Shown one piece after another: positions 44,263 to 52,997 of a stretch of DNA of 64,000 nt. Source of the DNA: Brevibacterium epidermidis NBRC 14811 (GTDB lineage Bacteria > Actinomycetota > Actinomycetes > Actinomycetales > Brevibacteriaceae); NCBI RefSeq assembly GCF_001570805.1, contig NZ_BCSJ01000003.1, forward strand, positions 372,001 to 436,000. The letters run 5' to 3'. The translations under genes and the position numbers were made by a program. Under the pieces are notes generated by a model that was not told the DNA's origin, did not search any database, and saw only the letters and a program-made list of their open reading frames with translations. Positions within the stretch are counted from its first letter, which is position 1. Each line of letters starts with the position of its first letter.

Positions 44263-44721
44263 ATGACGACGACCCCGAACAGCCCCGCCGAAGCCGACCA
44301 GGCCGCACTGGCGGATCCGAGCCGGCGCCGCATGATGAAGACGGCGGGCGTGGCCGGAACGGTGGCGGTCATCGGCGGCTCCGTGGCGGCCACCTCGGCG
44401 TGTTCGTCCGACGAGGAGGCGGAGCCGACGAAGGATGCGAGCCTGCCGACCTCCGACGTTCCCGTCGGTTCCGGCACCGTCATCGAGGACACGTACGTGA
44501 TCACTCAGCCGAAGGAAGGCGAGTTCTTCGCGTTCTCATCGGTGTGCACCCACCAGGGCTGCCAGGTCACCCGGGTCACCGAGGAGGCCATCATCTGCCC
44601 GTGCCATTCCTCGAACTTCTCGGTGACCACCGGAGAGGTGATGTCCGGTCCGGCCGAGGAACCGCTGCCGAAGTACGACGTCTCCGAAAGCGGCGGCACG
44701 TTGACGGTCAAGGGGCAGTAG
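44263..44721 (+). CDS. Rieske [2Fe-2S] lipoprotein
   Basis: The 152-residue protein starts at ATG 44263 with AAGGAG upstream. The N-terminus has a twin-arginine-like SRRRMMKTAGVAG, a hydrophobic stretch and lipobox TSAC, so it is probably exported folded by Tat and lipidated. The Rieske domain has CTHQGC and CPCHSSNF with both Cys/His pairs, and ends SESGGTLTVKG. It resembles the small stand-alone Rieske proteins of actinobacteria rather than the cytochrome bc subunit. Electron partners are not apparent. Confidence 0.9.
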   Translation: MTTTPNSPAEADQAALADPSRRRMMKTAGVAGTVAVIGGSVAATSACSSDEEAEPTKDASLPTSDVPVGSGTVIEDTYVITQPKEGEFFAFSSVCTHQGCQVTRVTEEAIICPCHSSNFSVTTGEVMSGPAEEPLPKYDVSESGGTLTVKGQ

Positions 44722-44802
44722 GGCACGTAGAGCCCGATGCGGGCCGCTGCCGGCCTACGCAGCCCGCCGCGGTCGGCCGTTCGCGGAGCCGGGCACTCTC
44801 CG

Positions 44803-45177
44803 TCAGAGGAAGAGCCCGGGGAGGACGAGGGCGCCGGCGATGAGGAGCGCGAGCAGGGCGGAGAAGCCGAGCCCGCTTGCTTCATTCCGGCGTGATTTCC
44901 TATCGTCGGCCCGCCACGGCAGGTCCGACCAGGTCAGCGCGGCCCTGAAGACGGAGACGACGATGACGGCCATCCCTGCCAGCCAGACATAGATGAACCA
45001 CTCGCTCCACCCGCCGAACGGTGTGATGAGGCGGATGAGCAGGACGAATACGACCGCCGTCACCATCCCCGAGAGCAGCCCGATCCGCGACGCCGCGCGG
45101 GGAGCTCGCCACGCGGTGAACGCGCCCCAGGCGACGATGAGTGCTCCGATGACGGTTGAGACGAGTTCGGGACTCAT
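44803..45177 (-). CDS. Small membrane protein in the serine-hydrolase operon
   Basis: The 124-residue protein has about four predicted helices (VIGALIVAWGAFTAW; LLSGMVTAVVFVLLIRLI; EWFIYVWLAGMAVIVVSVF; LLALLIAGALVLPGLFL). I do not recognise the family. It is coupled to the beta-lactamase-like gene by an ATGA overlap and so is made with it. Confidence 0.75.
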   Translation of the reverse strand: MSPELVSTVIGALIVAWGAFTAWRAPRAASRIGLLSGMVTAVVFVLLIRLITPFGGWSEWFIYVWLAGMAVIVVSVFRAALTWSDLPWRADDRKSRRNEASGLGFSALLALLIAGALVLPGLFL

Positions 45178-46286
45178 GAGCGTCCTCCCTTCGCTGAAGT
45201 TTCGGCCCCGACGAGTGCGGCGGCCGCGTCGACGTCATTGGCGGAGTCGTTGAGCACGATGATCCCGGCTCCGGACTTCGGGTCGAAGCCGAGGAACGAC
45301 CGGTAGCCGCCGGTGCCGCCGTTGTGCCAAGTGATGGTCGAGTCGCCGTGCGTCGTCGTGAACCACGCCCAGCCGATGCGGTCATCCTCGAAATCGGCAC
45401 GGGGTTCGGCCGCCTCGGCGCCGGGGGCGTTCCCGTCACGGACGGCCCGCAGCCAGATCGCCAGATCATGAGTCGTCGACCGGATCGCCCCGGCCGGAGC
45501 CGCACCACCGAGGGTCCACGGGGCGGCCGGCAGCCCCGATGCCGTGAACCCGTGGGACAGCCCATCGGCCGAGTCCGGGACGAACGTCTCCTTCATTCCC
45601 AGCGGCTCGGTGAGGCGGTCACGGACGAGCTCGGCATAGTTCTGCCCGGCCGCCTCGGCGAGTGCTTGGCCGAGAACGGCGAACCCGAAGTTCGAATACT
45701 CGGGCTCGGGTTCACCGACCTCCACGTCATCGAGGCTGGCCACGATGTCCCCGGCGTCCCCGCGATAGGGGTCGGTGTGGAGGTAGTTCGACAGCACGCT
45801 CATCACCCCGTCGCTGAAGCTCGGAGCGGGTTCCTGGGAGGGCAGACCGGAACGCTGCATCGCAATCGACTCGAGCGTCACCTCGGCGACCTTCCCCTCC
45901 AAATCAGGCCACACCTCGCCTAGGCGGGTGTCCGCCTCAACCTCGCCCCGGTCGATCGCATCGGCGAAGAGGGCGGCCGTGAACGTCTTCGTGATCGATC
46001 CGATCTCGAACTCCGTGTGCTCATCGGCTCCGGTGCCCGCGAAGGTCACCTCGTCACCGTTGACGCGAGCGGCGGCCACATGCTGCCAATGCTGACTGCC
46101 GAGCGCGTCCTCGAGCTCAGCCATCAGCTCGGCGTCACCCGTCGGCGCGCCTTGGAATCCGCGTGGCCACGGGGTGATTGCGGCAAGCACTGCGGCCGTG
46201 AGAGCGGCGGCAAGCAGGGCAATTCCCATTAGCCGAGGCGGTCGTCCGGCAGCCGCGGATGTGCGGTTGACGTCGATTTCGGTCAT
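45174..46286 (-). CDS. Beta-lactamase/class C-like serine hydrolase, membrane anchored
   Basis: The 370-residue protein has one N-terminal helix (LMGIALLAAALTAAVLAAIT) and an external serine hydrolase domain of the penicillin-binding fold: SxxK in GSITKTF, YxN in YSNFGFAVLG, and HxG in WHNGGTGGYRSFLGF. Members are D-aminopeptidases, esterases or carboxypeptidases. AGGAGG precedes the ATG. It follows a winged-helix regulator gene after 27 bp and overlaps a small membrane protein gene, forming a three-gene operon that may respond to a cell-wall or beta-lactam-like signal (inference). Confidence 0.9.
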   Translation of the reverse strand: MTEIDVNRTSAAAGRPPRLMGIALLAAALTAAVLAAITPWPRGFQGAPTGDAELMAELEDALGSQHWQHVAAARVNGDEVTFAGTGADEHTEFEIGSITKTFTAALFADAIDRGEVEADTRLGEVWPDLEGKVAEVTLESIAMQRSGLPSQEPAPSFSDGVMSVLSNYLHTDPYRGDAGDIVASLDDVEVGEPEPEYSNFGFAVLGQALAEAAGQNYAELVRDRLTEPLGMKETFVPDSADGLSHGFTASGLPAAPWTLGGAAPAGAIRSTTHDLAIWLRAVRDGNAPGAEAAEPRADFEDDRIGWAWFTTTHGDSTITWHNGGTGGYRSFLGFDPKSGAGIIVLNDSANDVDAAAALVGAETSAKGGRS

Positions 46287-46313
46287 CGTTCCTCCTGTTG
46301 TTCAGGGGTGGAG

Positions 46314-46883
46314 TCAGTGCGTTCCGATGAGGACGAGGGTGAGCAGCGGAACGATCCGCTGAGCAGGCACACGCCAGTGCCCGCGGCGGGCGCTCTCGAG
46401 CCAACCGGCTCCGGCGAGGGCGTGGACGTGGTGGTAGATCTGCCCGGAGGTGCCGAAGCGCTCATCCTTGCCCAGCTCGGCCACGGTGCTCGTGCCCTCG
46501 TAGATCGCCTGGAGCAGCTGCAGGCGCACCGGGTGACCGAGGGCTGCCAACGATCCGGCCGCCTCGGCGAAATCGATCTGCGCCAGGCCCGCGCTGGACA
46601 GGCCCATCTGCCACGCCACGGGATCGGTGCCGCCCGGCGGAGTCGTGTACCCGGTGTAGGTGACTCCGCCCTCCCTGCCGAGGTGGTCGACGAGCCCATG
46701 CAGCGCCCAAAACGTCTCCGTGTCGCCCGGCAGGGCAGCCCCCGTTTCGTCGGACCGTGCTGGCGATTCCGCAGTACCGGACGTCGCGACGGTCTGCTGT
46801 GGCGCAACGGCCGCCGCCTCGAGCTCGGCGACGCGCTGTTCGAGAGCGGAGAGGCGTTCTTCGGCCGAAGGAATTGATTCCAT
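46314..46883 (-). CDS. ArsR-like winged-helix regulator
   Basis: The 189-residue protein has an N-terminal coiled coil (SAEERLSALEQRVAELEAA), a variable segment, and a C-terminal winged helix: LAALGHPVRLQLLQAIYEGT, VAELGKDERFGTSGQIYHHV, HALAGAGWLESARRGHWRV. It is first in the operon with the serine hydrolase and small membrane protein. Three tandem octamers directly upstream of its start (46898-46921) are a likely autoregulatory site. Confidence 0.8.
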   Translation of the reverse strand: MESIPSAEERLSALEQRVAELEAAAVAPQQTVATSGTAESPARSDETGAALPGDTETFWALHGLVDHLGREGGVTYTGYTTPPGGTDPVAWQMGLSSAGLAQIDFAEAAGSLAALGHPVRLQLLQAIYEGTSTVAELGKDERFGTSGQIYHHVHALAGAGWLESARRGHWRVPAQRIVPLLTLVLIGTH

Positions 46884-46897
46884 ACCTCGACAGTACA

Positions 46898-46921
46898 GTA
46901 AATACGTAATTACGTAAATAC
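46898..46921. promoter_or_regulatory. Tandem octamer operator of the ArsR-like gene
   Basis: GTAAATAC, GTAATTAC and GTAAATAC follow one another without a gap, and TACGTAATTACGTA (46903-46916) within them is a perfect 14-bp palindrome. The block is strikingly AT-rich for this genome and lies 14 bases upstream of the regulator's ATG. Confidence 0.7.
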
Positions 46922-46969
46922 ATGAAATGCACAGCGGTGTGGCGTACCCGACCCTGAGCCGACGCTGAC

Positions 46970-46998
46970 CGGACAGACTCAGGCTGGCGACCTAGACT
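46970..46998 (+). promoter_or_regulatory. Leaderless promoter of the HdeD-like gene
   Basis: CGGACA (46970-46975), 17 bases, TAGACT (46993-46998), then six bases to GTG at 47005. Transcription would start at the first codon. Confidence 0.5.
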
Positions 46999-47004
46999 GG
47001 TGCC

Positions 47005-47853
47005 GTGATGAGTACCGAAGATCCGCGCACCGAATCCACACCCCCGCGAACCGAGGCCGCCCCGCAGGCCATTGCCGCAGCGAGCCGACTCGGCTGGCCC
47101 ATGGTCGTGCGCGGAATCCTCGGCGTCGCCTTCGGCATCGTCACTGTCTTCTGGCCCCGCGATTCGAGCAATCCGCTGCAGCTGAGCATGCCGACCGAGG
47201 TCGTCGACCACCTCGCCATCGGCTACCTCATCCTCTTCGCCCTGGCTCTGGTCTTCCAGGCCGTACGCTCGCCGTTGAACGTGCGCACCGCGATCTTCGG
47301 TCAGGCCGTCATCGCGATCCCGGCCATCGTCTTCCTGTTCTTCGCCGACCACCCCGCCGAACTGCGTGCGGCCCTGAGCATCTGGGCCCTGCTGCACGGT
47401 GCCCTCGAATTCTGGGCCTACCGACAGCTGCGATCCCAGCCCATGGCCTCGGACTTCCTCATCGCCTCCGGAGTCCACGTCCTGCTCGGCATCATCCTCG
47501 TCTTCGGCGACGGCATGGAGGCCCTGTCGATCCTCGGCTTCACGGGAGCCGCGACCCTTATCGCTGGCGTGATCTTCATCATCGGCGGCTACTCCCGCCT
47601 GAGCAAGGGTCGCCAGCTGGCGAAGCTCGGTGCACTGCCTGAGCAGATCGACACCCCCGCCGAGGCGGCCGACCCCGCCGACGCTGCCCCCTCGGGGGCC
47701 GCTGACGCCACCGACGCTGCGAGCTCGTCCGCTGCCGCGGACACGCCCGACTCAACGGACCCCGACGGCGCGGCCGATCGCACGGCCGATTCCGGTGATC
47801 CGGACGATCCGGACGATCCGGACAGCGACACCCGCGTGACGAAAGAGCCCTGA
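47005..47853 (+). CDS. HdeD/DUF308-family membrane protein
   Basis: The 282-residue protein has six predicted helices in paired repeats, with GWPMVVRGILGVAFGIVTVF, LSIWALLHGALEFWAYRQLR, and GVHVLLGIILVFGDG, typical of HdeD/DUF308 proteins. The C-terminal ~70 residues are a low-complexity Ala/Asp/Pro tail that includes DPDDPDDPD from a 9-bp tandem repeat (47799-47821). Start GTG 47005 or the adjacent ATG 47008. The Escherichia coli namesake is linked to acid resistance; the role here is unknown. Confidence 0.85.
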   Translation: MMSTEDPRTESTPPRTEAAPQAIAAASRLGWPMVVRGILGVAFGIVTVFWPRDSSNPLQLSMPTEVVDHLAIGYLILFALALVFQAVRSPLNVRTAIFGQAVIAIPAIVFLFFADHPAELRAALSIWALLHGALEFWAYRQLRSQPMASDFLIASGVHVLLGIILVFGDGMEALSILGFTGAATLIAGVIFIIGGYSRLSKGRQLAKLGALPEQIDTPAEAADPADAAPSGAADATDAASSSAAADTPDSTDPDGAADRTADSGDPDDPDDPDSDTRVTKEP

Positions 47854-47888
47854 CCGGCACCCGAGCCAACCGAGACATCCGAGGTGAG

Positions 47889-50534
47889 ATGAGCACTGTC
47901 GAGCACGAGAGCGCAACCGAATCCCGATTGGCCACCATTGCCGCCTCGGTGAGGTCCTCCGAATTATTGGGCGACTTGGCCGAAGCGAGCCGAGCACTCG
48001 ACCCCGTCCTCTTCCGGCGCCTCTTCGCGCTCTCCCGTTCCCCATCCCTGCTGGTGGCGACCGACTACGACGGGACGATCGCCCCCATCGTCGACGTCCC
48101 CAGCCAAGCCTTTCCCTTGGAGAGCTCGGTCGACTCTCTGCGCGCGCTCGCCCTGCTGCCGTCCACCTCGGCGGGGGTGATCTCTGGTCGCAGCCTGCGC
48201 GACCTCGCGGCGATGTCGCGCCTGCCCCGGGAGGTCCACCTCTTCGGGTCTCACGGCGGTGAGACCGACACATTCACCATCGACACGCTCACCGAAGAGC
48301 AGCGGGCGGTCCTCGCCGACTTCCGCGCCGACCTCACCCGCGCCCTGCCGCGCGATGTCATCGAGCACAAGACCACCGGCGCGGCCGTGCACCTGCGCGG
48401 ACTCGACGAGGCCGGCCGGCGGGAGATCGAAGCCGCTGTCGAGAAGCTCGCCGACGACCACCCGATCCACCCCACCCGCGGCAAGCAGGTCATCGACCTG
48501 TCCGTCGTACCGTCGTCGAAGGCCGACGCGCTGACCCGTCTGCGCAGCCAGACAGGGGCGGAAGCCGTCGTCTTCATCGGCGATGACACCGCCGACGAGT
48601 TCGCTCTCGAAACCCTCGGCGCCGATGACCTCGGGCTCAAGGTCGGAACTCAGACCGCACCAACTCACGCCGACTTCCGGCTGGACTCACCGGCCGAGGT
48701 CTCCACCGTCCTCAGTGCCCTGTTCGAGCTGCGCAAGTCCTGGCTCTTCGGCCGCCGCGCCACCCCGATCCAGCGGCACAGCCTCATCGGCAACGGACAG
48801 TCGACCGCGCTCATCGACCCCACCGGCAGCATCTGCTGGATGCCGCACCCGCTGCCGCATTCGGCGTCGATGTTCTCCGAGATCCTCGGCTCCGAGGCGG
48901 CAGGATTCTTCGCCGTGGCACCGGCCAACGGGGCCGCCCCGCTGACCCAGCGCTACCTCGGGAACTCGACCCTGCTCGAGACCCGGTGGGCCGGACTGAG
49001 CTGTGTCGACTACCTCGCTCCCGTCGACGGGCACAGCGATGACACGATCGTCGTCCGTGTGCTCACCGGCGACACCCCGACCCGCATCCGCTTCGCACCC
49101 AGGCTCGACTACGCCACGGTTCCCACCCGCATGACCCGGTCCGATGATGGTGTGGCGGTGCTCGGCACTGCCGAGCCGATCGAACTCCACGCCCCCGGAA
49201 TCGACTTCGACATCATCGAGAACGGAGACTCCCACACTGCCGAGGCGACCGTCGTCCCCTCGCAGCAGTCCGGCGGATCCGTCGTCCTCGTCCTCGCCTG
49301 CGGATCGGGCACAGGAGATGCCGGATATATGGCCACCGGCGGCGAGCATCATGTGCGCGAACGCGCGCTGAATTTCTGGACGAACTGGGTCGACTCGCTC
49401 ACCCTGCCCAGCCACCACCGTGAAGAGGTCATCCGCTCCGCGATCACCCTGCGCGCCCTGTGCCACGAACCCACCGGCGGAGTCCTCGCCGCCCCCACGA
49501 CCTCCCTGCCCGAGGGCATCGGCGGTGTCCGCAACTGGGACTACCGGTACACGTGGCTGCGCGACGGGTCGATGACCGTTCGGGCCCTGCTGGCCCTCGG
49601 ATCCACCGGTGAGGCCGAAGGTTTCCTCTCCTGGCTCTCCGGCATCCTCGAGCGAACGGTCTCTCCCGAGCAGCTTCATCCGCTCTACGCCGTCGACGGT
49701 TCGGCGCTGACTACCGAGGCGGTGCTCAACCACCTTCCCGGATACGCCGGATCACGGCCGGTGCGGGTCGGCAATGCCGCCGAACATCAGGTCCAACTGG
49801 ACGTGTTCGGCCCGGTTACGGAGCTCCTCGACGAACTCAGCGACCACCTCGGCGAGCTGCCCGAGGACTATTGGACTCTCACCTGTCAGATGGTCGAAGC
49901 CGTGGGCAAACGGTGGTTCGAGGCCGATCACGGGATCTGGGAGGCCCGGCGTGCGCCGAAGCACAACGTGTACACGCGGGTGATGTGCTGGGTGACGGTC
50001 GATCGGGCGCTGCGGATCGCGGACCGGTTCGACCGGGAGCCGCCCGGTGCGTGGAGGCAGCTTCGTGAGGAGATCGCCCACGACGTGCTCACCAATGGCT
50101 TCAACGAGGAGGTCGGGGCGTTCACCGTCGCCTACGGTGAAACGGACCTGGACTCGGCGGCGCTGTTCGTCGGCCTCTCGGGGCTGCTCGACGCCGACGA
50201 CCCGCGGTTCGTGTCCACCGTCGACGCGATCGAGCGCGAACTGCGCGTCGGCCCGACTGTCTTCCGCTACCGGTATGACGACGGGCTGCCCGGACTCGAG
50301 GGCGGATTCCACATCTGCACGACGTGGCTCATCGAAGCCTTCATCAAGGTCGGCCGCATCGACGATGCCTGGGATCTGTTCCGGCAGGTCGACGACCTGC
50401 TTGGACCCACCGGACTGCTGTCGGAGGAGTACGACCCCGTCGCCGAGATGCACTTGGGCAACCACCCGCAGGCGTACTCACACCTCGGCTACATCCGCGT
50501 CGCCCAGCAGCTCGACGCTCACCGCCCCAGCTGA
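47889..50534 (+). CDS. Trehalose-6-phosphate phosphatase fused to GH15 trehalase-like domain
   Basis: The 881-residue protein has two parts. Residues ~40-285 are a HAD phosphatase of OtsB type: VATDYDGTIAP (Asp59, Asp61), VISGRSLRDLAAM, LFGSHGGE, and FIGDDTADEFA. Residues ~290-881 are a glycoside hydrolase 15 domain of the mycobacterial-trehalase/glucoamylase group: GSICWMPHPLPHSASMFSEI, VRNWDYRYTWLRDGSMT, LEGGFHICTTWLIEAF. The fused enzyme could take trehalose-6-phosphate to trehalose and on to two glucose. GAGGTG precedes the ATG. No otsA is nearby. Confidence 0.9.
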   Translation: MSTVEHESATESRLATIAASVRSSELLGDLAEASRALDPVLFRRLFALSRSPSLLVATDYDGTIAPIVDVPSQAFPLESSVDSLRALALLPSTSAGVISGRSLRDLAAMSRLPREVHLFGSHGGETDTFTIDTLTEEQRAVLADFRADLTRALPRDVIEHKTTGAAVHLRGLDEAGRREIEAAVEKLADDHPIHPTRGKQVIDLSVVPSSKADALTRLRSQTGAEAVVFIGDDTADEFALETLGADDLGLKVGTQTAPTHADFRLDSPAEVSTVLSALFELRKSWLFGRRATPIQRHSLIGNGQSTALIDPTGSICWMPHPLPHSASMFSEILGSEAAGFFAVAPANGAAPLTQRYLGNSTLLETRWAGLSCVDYLAPVDGHSDDTIVVRVLTGDTPTRIRFAPRLDYATVPTRMTRSDDGVAVLGTAEPIELHAPGIDFDIIENGDSHTAEATVVPSQQSGGSVVLVLACGSGTGDAGYMATGGEHHVRERALNFWTNWVDSLTLPSHHREEVIRSAITLRALCHEPTGGVLAAPTTSLPEGIGGVRNWDYRYTWLRDGSMTVRALLALGSTGEAEGFLSWLSGILERTVSPEQLHPLYAVDGSALTTEAVLNHLPGYAGSRPVRVGNAAEHQVQLDVFGPVTELLDELSDHLGELPEDYWTLTCQMVEAVGKRWFEADHGIWEARRAPKHNVYTRVMCWVTVDRALRIADRFDREPPGAWRQLREEIAHDVLTNGFNEEVGAFTVAYGETDLDSAALFVGLSGLLDADDPRFVSTVDAIERELRVGPTVFRYRYDDGLPGLEGGFHICTTWLIEAFIKVGRIDDAWDLFRQVDDLLGPTGLLSEEYDPVAEMHLGNHPQAYSHLGYIRVAQQLDAHRPS

Positions 50535-50544
50535 GCGGCGAGCC

Positions 50545-50997
50545 TCACTCGACGAGGAGGGTGACCACCTCGGCGATGCAGGCAGGTCGTTCCTGGCCAT
50601 CGATCTCGATTGTCTGCTTGAGGATGACCTGCGTGCCCTTCTCGCCGCGGATGACGTCCTTGACCTCGACCTTTCCGCGCAGTCGCGAGCCGACGACGAC
50701 GGGCTGAAGGAAGCGGACCTTGTTGAGCCCGTAGTTGACGCGGATGGCCACGCCTTCGATGGTGAAGACCTCGGAGGAGAACTTCGGGATCAACGCGAGA
50801 GTGAAGAATCCGTGCACGATCGTCGCACCGTAGGGGCCCTCGGCTGCGCGCTCTTCGTCGACGTGGATCCACTGGTGGTCGCCGGTGACGTCGGCGAAGG
50901 CGTTGATGGCGTCCTGGTCCATCGTCAGCCACTCGGAGGAGCCGAGCTCCTGGCCGATGAGCGACTCGAACTCGTCGATGCCGTTGATTGTGCGCAC
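50545..50997 (-). CDS. MaoC-like acyl dehydratase
   Basis: The 150-residue hot-dog-fold protein starts at GTG 50995-50997, preceded by AAGGAG; an ATG ten codons upstream lacks such a site. The R-hydratase motif is DVTGDHQWIHVDEERAAEGP followed by IVHGFFTLALIP. These are the catalytic Asp/His of MaoC or NodN-like (R)-specific enoyl-CoA hydratases. It is convergent with the trehalase fusion, ten bases apart. No other fatty-acid gene is adjacent. Confidence 0.9.
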   Translation of the reverse strand: MRTINGIDEFESLIGQELGSSEWLTMDQDAINAFADVTGDHQWIHVDEERAAEGPYGATIVHGFFTLALIPKFSSEVFTIEGVAIRVNYGLNKVRFLQPVVVGSRLRGKVEVKDVIRGEKGTQVILKQTIEIDGQERPACIAEVVTLLVE

Positions 50998-51131
50998 GTG
51001 GTTCTCCTTTGATCCTGGCTCAGTCATTGAGCGGACATTCGATTGACGTCCGCTGTCCCTGGCATCATACGTGGCGGCCCGTCCGCCGTTGCAAGGCCGT
51101 CCGGACTGTGAGTCGCCCGGCCCGCGTCCGT

Positions 51132-51143
51132 TAGGTTGGAGGC
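51132..51143 (+). promoter_or_regulatory. -10 box and short spacer of the DUF1990 gene
   Basis: TAGGTT (51132-51137) is followed by GGAGGC and then the ATG at 51144. GGAGGC could be a ribosome site, but it is too close, and the six-base gap fits leaderless initiation. Confidence 0.4.
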
Positions 51144-51671
51144 ATGGCCGAACATGCACAGGAACGTCCGGAGACGCTGACGCATCCCCTCTCGCCGAGG
51201 TGGCTGGAGCGTCCCGACGGATACCGTCACTTCGAATCCGCGTACTTCGTCGGCCGTGGCCGGGACACATTTGATCGTTGCGCCGAGGAGCTGCTGCACT
51301 GGGAGGTCAAGATCCGCAGCGGTTTCGACATCGGTGTGGATGGAAGCGGTGATCGGCCGCCTCGCGTGGAGCGGGGGCAGGAGCCGACGATCCGTGTGCG
51401 CCTCGGACCGTTCCGCCTTCCCGAGCCGTCTCGTGTCATCGACGTCTTCGAAACGGAGGACCGGTGCGGTTTCACCTACGGCACGAAGCCGGGACATCCG
51501 ATCACAGGAGAGGAGTCCTTCATTCTCATCCGCACCGCCGATGACCGGGTGTTCCTGGTTCTGAGGTCGGTCTCGCGGGCAGGGATGGGAATCTGGCGAC
51601 TTGGTGAGCCCTTCGCCCGGCTCGCACAGATCGTCTACCGGCGTCGCTACGGACGGGCCTTGCGCAGCTGA
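51144..51671 (+). CDS. DUF1990 family protein
   Basis: The 175-residue protein matches the DUF1990 family: HFESAYFVGRGRDTFDRCAE near the start of the domain, LHWEVKIRSGFDIGV, FTYGTKPGHPITGEESFIL and a C-terminal RAGMGIWRLGEPFARLAQ. The fold is a START/SRPBCC-like barrel predicted to bind a hydrophobic ligand; the function is unknown. It is divergent from the MaoC gene with a 146-bp gap. Confidence 0.82.
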   Translation: MAEHAQERPETLTHPLSPRWLERPDGYRHFESAYFVGRGRDTFDRCAEELLHWEVKIRSGFDIGVDGSGDRPPRVERGQEPTIRVRLGPFRLPEPSRVIDVFETEDRCGFTYGTKPGHPITGEESFILIRTADDRVFLVLRSVSRAGMGIWRLGEPFARLAQIVYRRRYGRALRS

Positions 51672-51713
51672 TCCGGCAACGCTGAGGCGATTGCCGGACG
51701 GGCTGCTGTTCGG

Positions 51714-52772
51714 TCACTTGCCGGGGATCGAGCTCCGAGCAGGAGTGTATTCCCAGTGCCACGGCTCGTACATGCTCGCCTTGGCCCAGTCGGGGTTCTC
51801 CCAGCCGTATTCGTCACCGTGCTCGACGAGCCAGCCCCAGGCTCCCGTCTTGTTGGAGACTCCACCGCCCAAGTCGAGGGCGATTCCCCAACCGTGCAGT
51901 GAGGTTCCCGGCTTGGCCGACAGTCCCGGCTTCCGGCTGGCCACAGAGAGCTGGCCGGCCATGTCACGGTAGGAATCCGTGATCTCGAGTTCCTTGCCGG
52001 TGTCCTTCTTGTAGGCGGCATTCATCTTCGCGAAGGAGACGGCGGCATCTGCACGGAGTCGGTGGTCTTCCTTGCCGAGGTCGCACAGCCACTCATCGGG
52101 CAGCTCGCCGTTGCCGGCAGACTGATCGAAGTTCTGCTTCTCATCGCAACCGGGCAGAGCGCTCTTCTCAACCGCGCGAGAGGCGGCTTCGACCTTCTTC
52201 TGCTTAGCGCTCGGTACGCCGATCTCCATCGACGACTTGCCCTTGACCTCGGGAACGTCGGCGTTGACCTTCTCCGGGTTGATGGCGGCGGGTTCACTGG
52301 CGGCGGTCGGGTCGGTCTTGACCTCGGCACCTCCGCCGAGGTTGTTGACCAGCATGGTCACAGCAGTGGCGGCACCCGCCACGGAGACGGCAGCCAGGGT
52401 GGACACGGTCCGCAGCTTCCGCTTGCGCACGGACTTGAGCAGAGCACCATCGGACCCACGGCTCTCGGCGGCTCCTGCGCTGACCCGGCGGGCCGATGCA
52501 GAAGACGGTGAGCCGAAGGTCGCCGGGACTGCGGCGGCTTCACGGGCCATTGCGGCCCGACGCGGGGACGTCTGAGCCGCGCGGGCTTCGGCGGCCATCG
52601 CTGCGCGCCTGGGCGACAGGGTCTCCGTTGTGGAGTCAGCGGCTGCGGGGGCGGTCGGTGTCCCGGTGTCGCGCTTCGAGGTGTGTGCGCGAGAGAACGG
52701 GGACGATGAGCGACGCCTGTGCAGATCCCGTCGACGCACCTGTGGTTCCGTGGTCGATGATGACTCTGACAT
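51714..52772 (-). CDS. VanY-type D-alanyl-D-alanine carboxypeptidase
   Basis: The 352-residue protein starts at the ATG 52770-52772, after CGGAGAG. The first ~115 residues are basic and cytoplasmic, with two copies of SPRRAAMA. One membrane helix (VSTLAAVSVAGAATAVTMLV) and an external linker follow, then a C-terminal M15 peptidase domain with SYRDMAGQ, the zinc ligands in GTSLHGWGIALDLGGG, and EPWHWEYTP. It trims peptidoglycan stem peptides outside the membrane. The long repetitive cytoplasmic part is unusual for the family. Confidence 0.9.
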   Translation of the reverse strand: MSESSSTTEPQVRRRDLHRRRSSSPFSRAHTSKRDTGTPTAPAAADSTTETLSPRRAAMAAEARAAQTSPRRAAMAREAAAVPATFGSPSSASARRVSAGAAESRGSDGALLKSVRKRKLRTVSTLAAVSVAGAATAVTMLVNNLGGGAEVKTDPTAASEPAAINPEKVNADVPEVKGKSSMEIGVPSAKQKKVEAASRAVEKSALPGCDEKQNFDQSAGNGELPDEWLCDLGKEDHRLRADAAVSFAKMNAAYKKDTGKELEITDSYRDMAGQLSVASRKPGLSAKPGTSLHGWGIALDLGGGVSNKTGAWGWLVEHGDEYGWENPDWAKASMYEPWHWEYTPARSSIPGK

Positions 52773-52840
52773 AACTCTCCGTGTGGTGTGACTCCGCGAA
52801 GACCGCCGAGGTGTCGACGACTTCAATGCAACATCACAAA

Positions 52841-52870
52841 AGTGTAACGGGAATATATAGAACCTGTCAT
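52841..52870 (-). promoter_or_regulatory. Promoter of the VanY-type gene in an AT-rich patch
   Basis: On the minus strand ATGACA (52865-52870) and TACACT (52841-52846) are 18 bases apart. The region 52825-52880 is unusually AT-rich for the window. The leader would be about 65 bases. Confidence 0.5.
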
Positions 52871-52916
52871 ATTTAAGTGATGAGTCGCACGCGAAGGCGG
52901 TCAGCCGACGCACAGG

Positions 52917-52936
52917 CCGGGTTCAGGGGAACCCGG
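52917..52936 (-). terminator. Hairpin after the kinase gene
   Basis: CCGGGTTC and GAACCCGG form an 8-bp perfect stem with a 4-base loop, about 60 bases beyond the kinase stop. No T-run is present, so termination is not certain. Confidence 0.45.
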
Positions 52937-52997
52937 GAAACTCGGCATCGTCCGAGGTCAGCGCCCTGACGTAAAACGGGGACCCGCCTCGGCGAGG

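Noticed and set aside
47799-47821. 9-bp tandem repeat as a possible CRISPR-like or phase-variable element
   Set aside because: Only about two and a half units, in frame, encoding DPDDPDDPD in a low-complexity tail; no spacers and no frame effect.
52773-52997. Possible c-di-AMP riboswitch before the VanY-type gene
   Set aside because: Actinobacterial wall-hydrolase genes often have one, but I see none of the conserved paired blocks, only an ordinary promoter and one hairpin.
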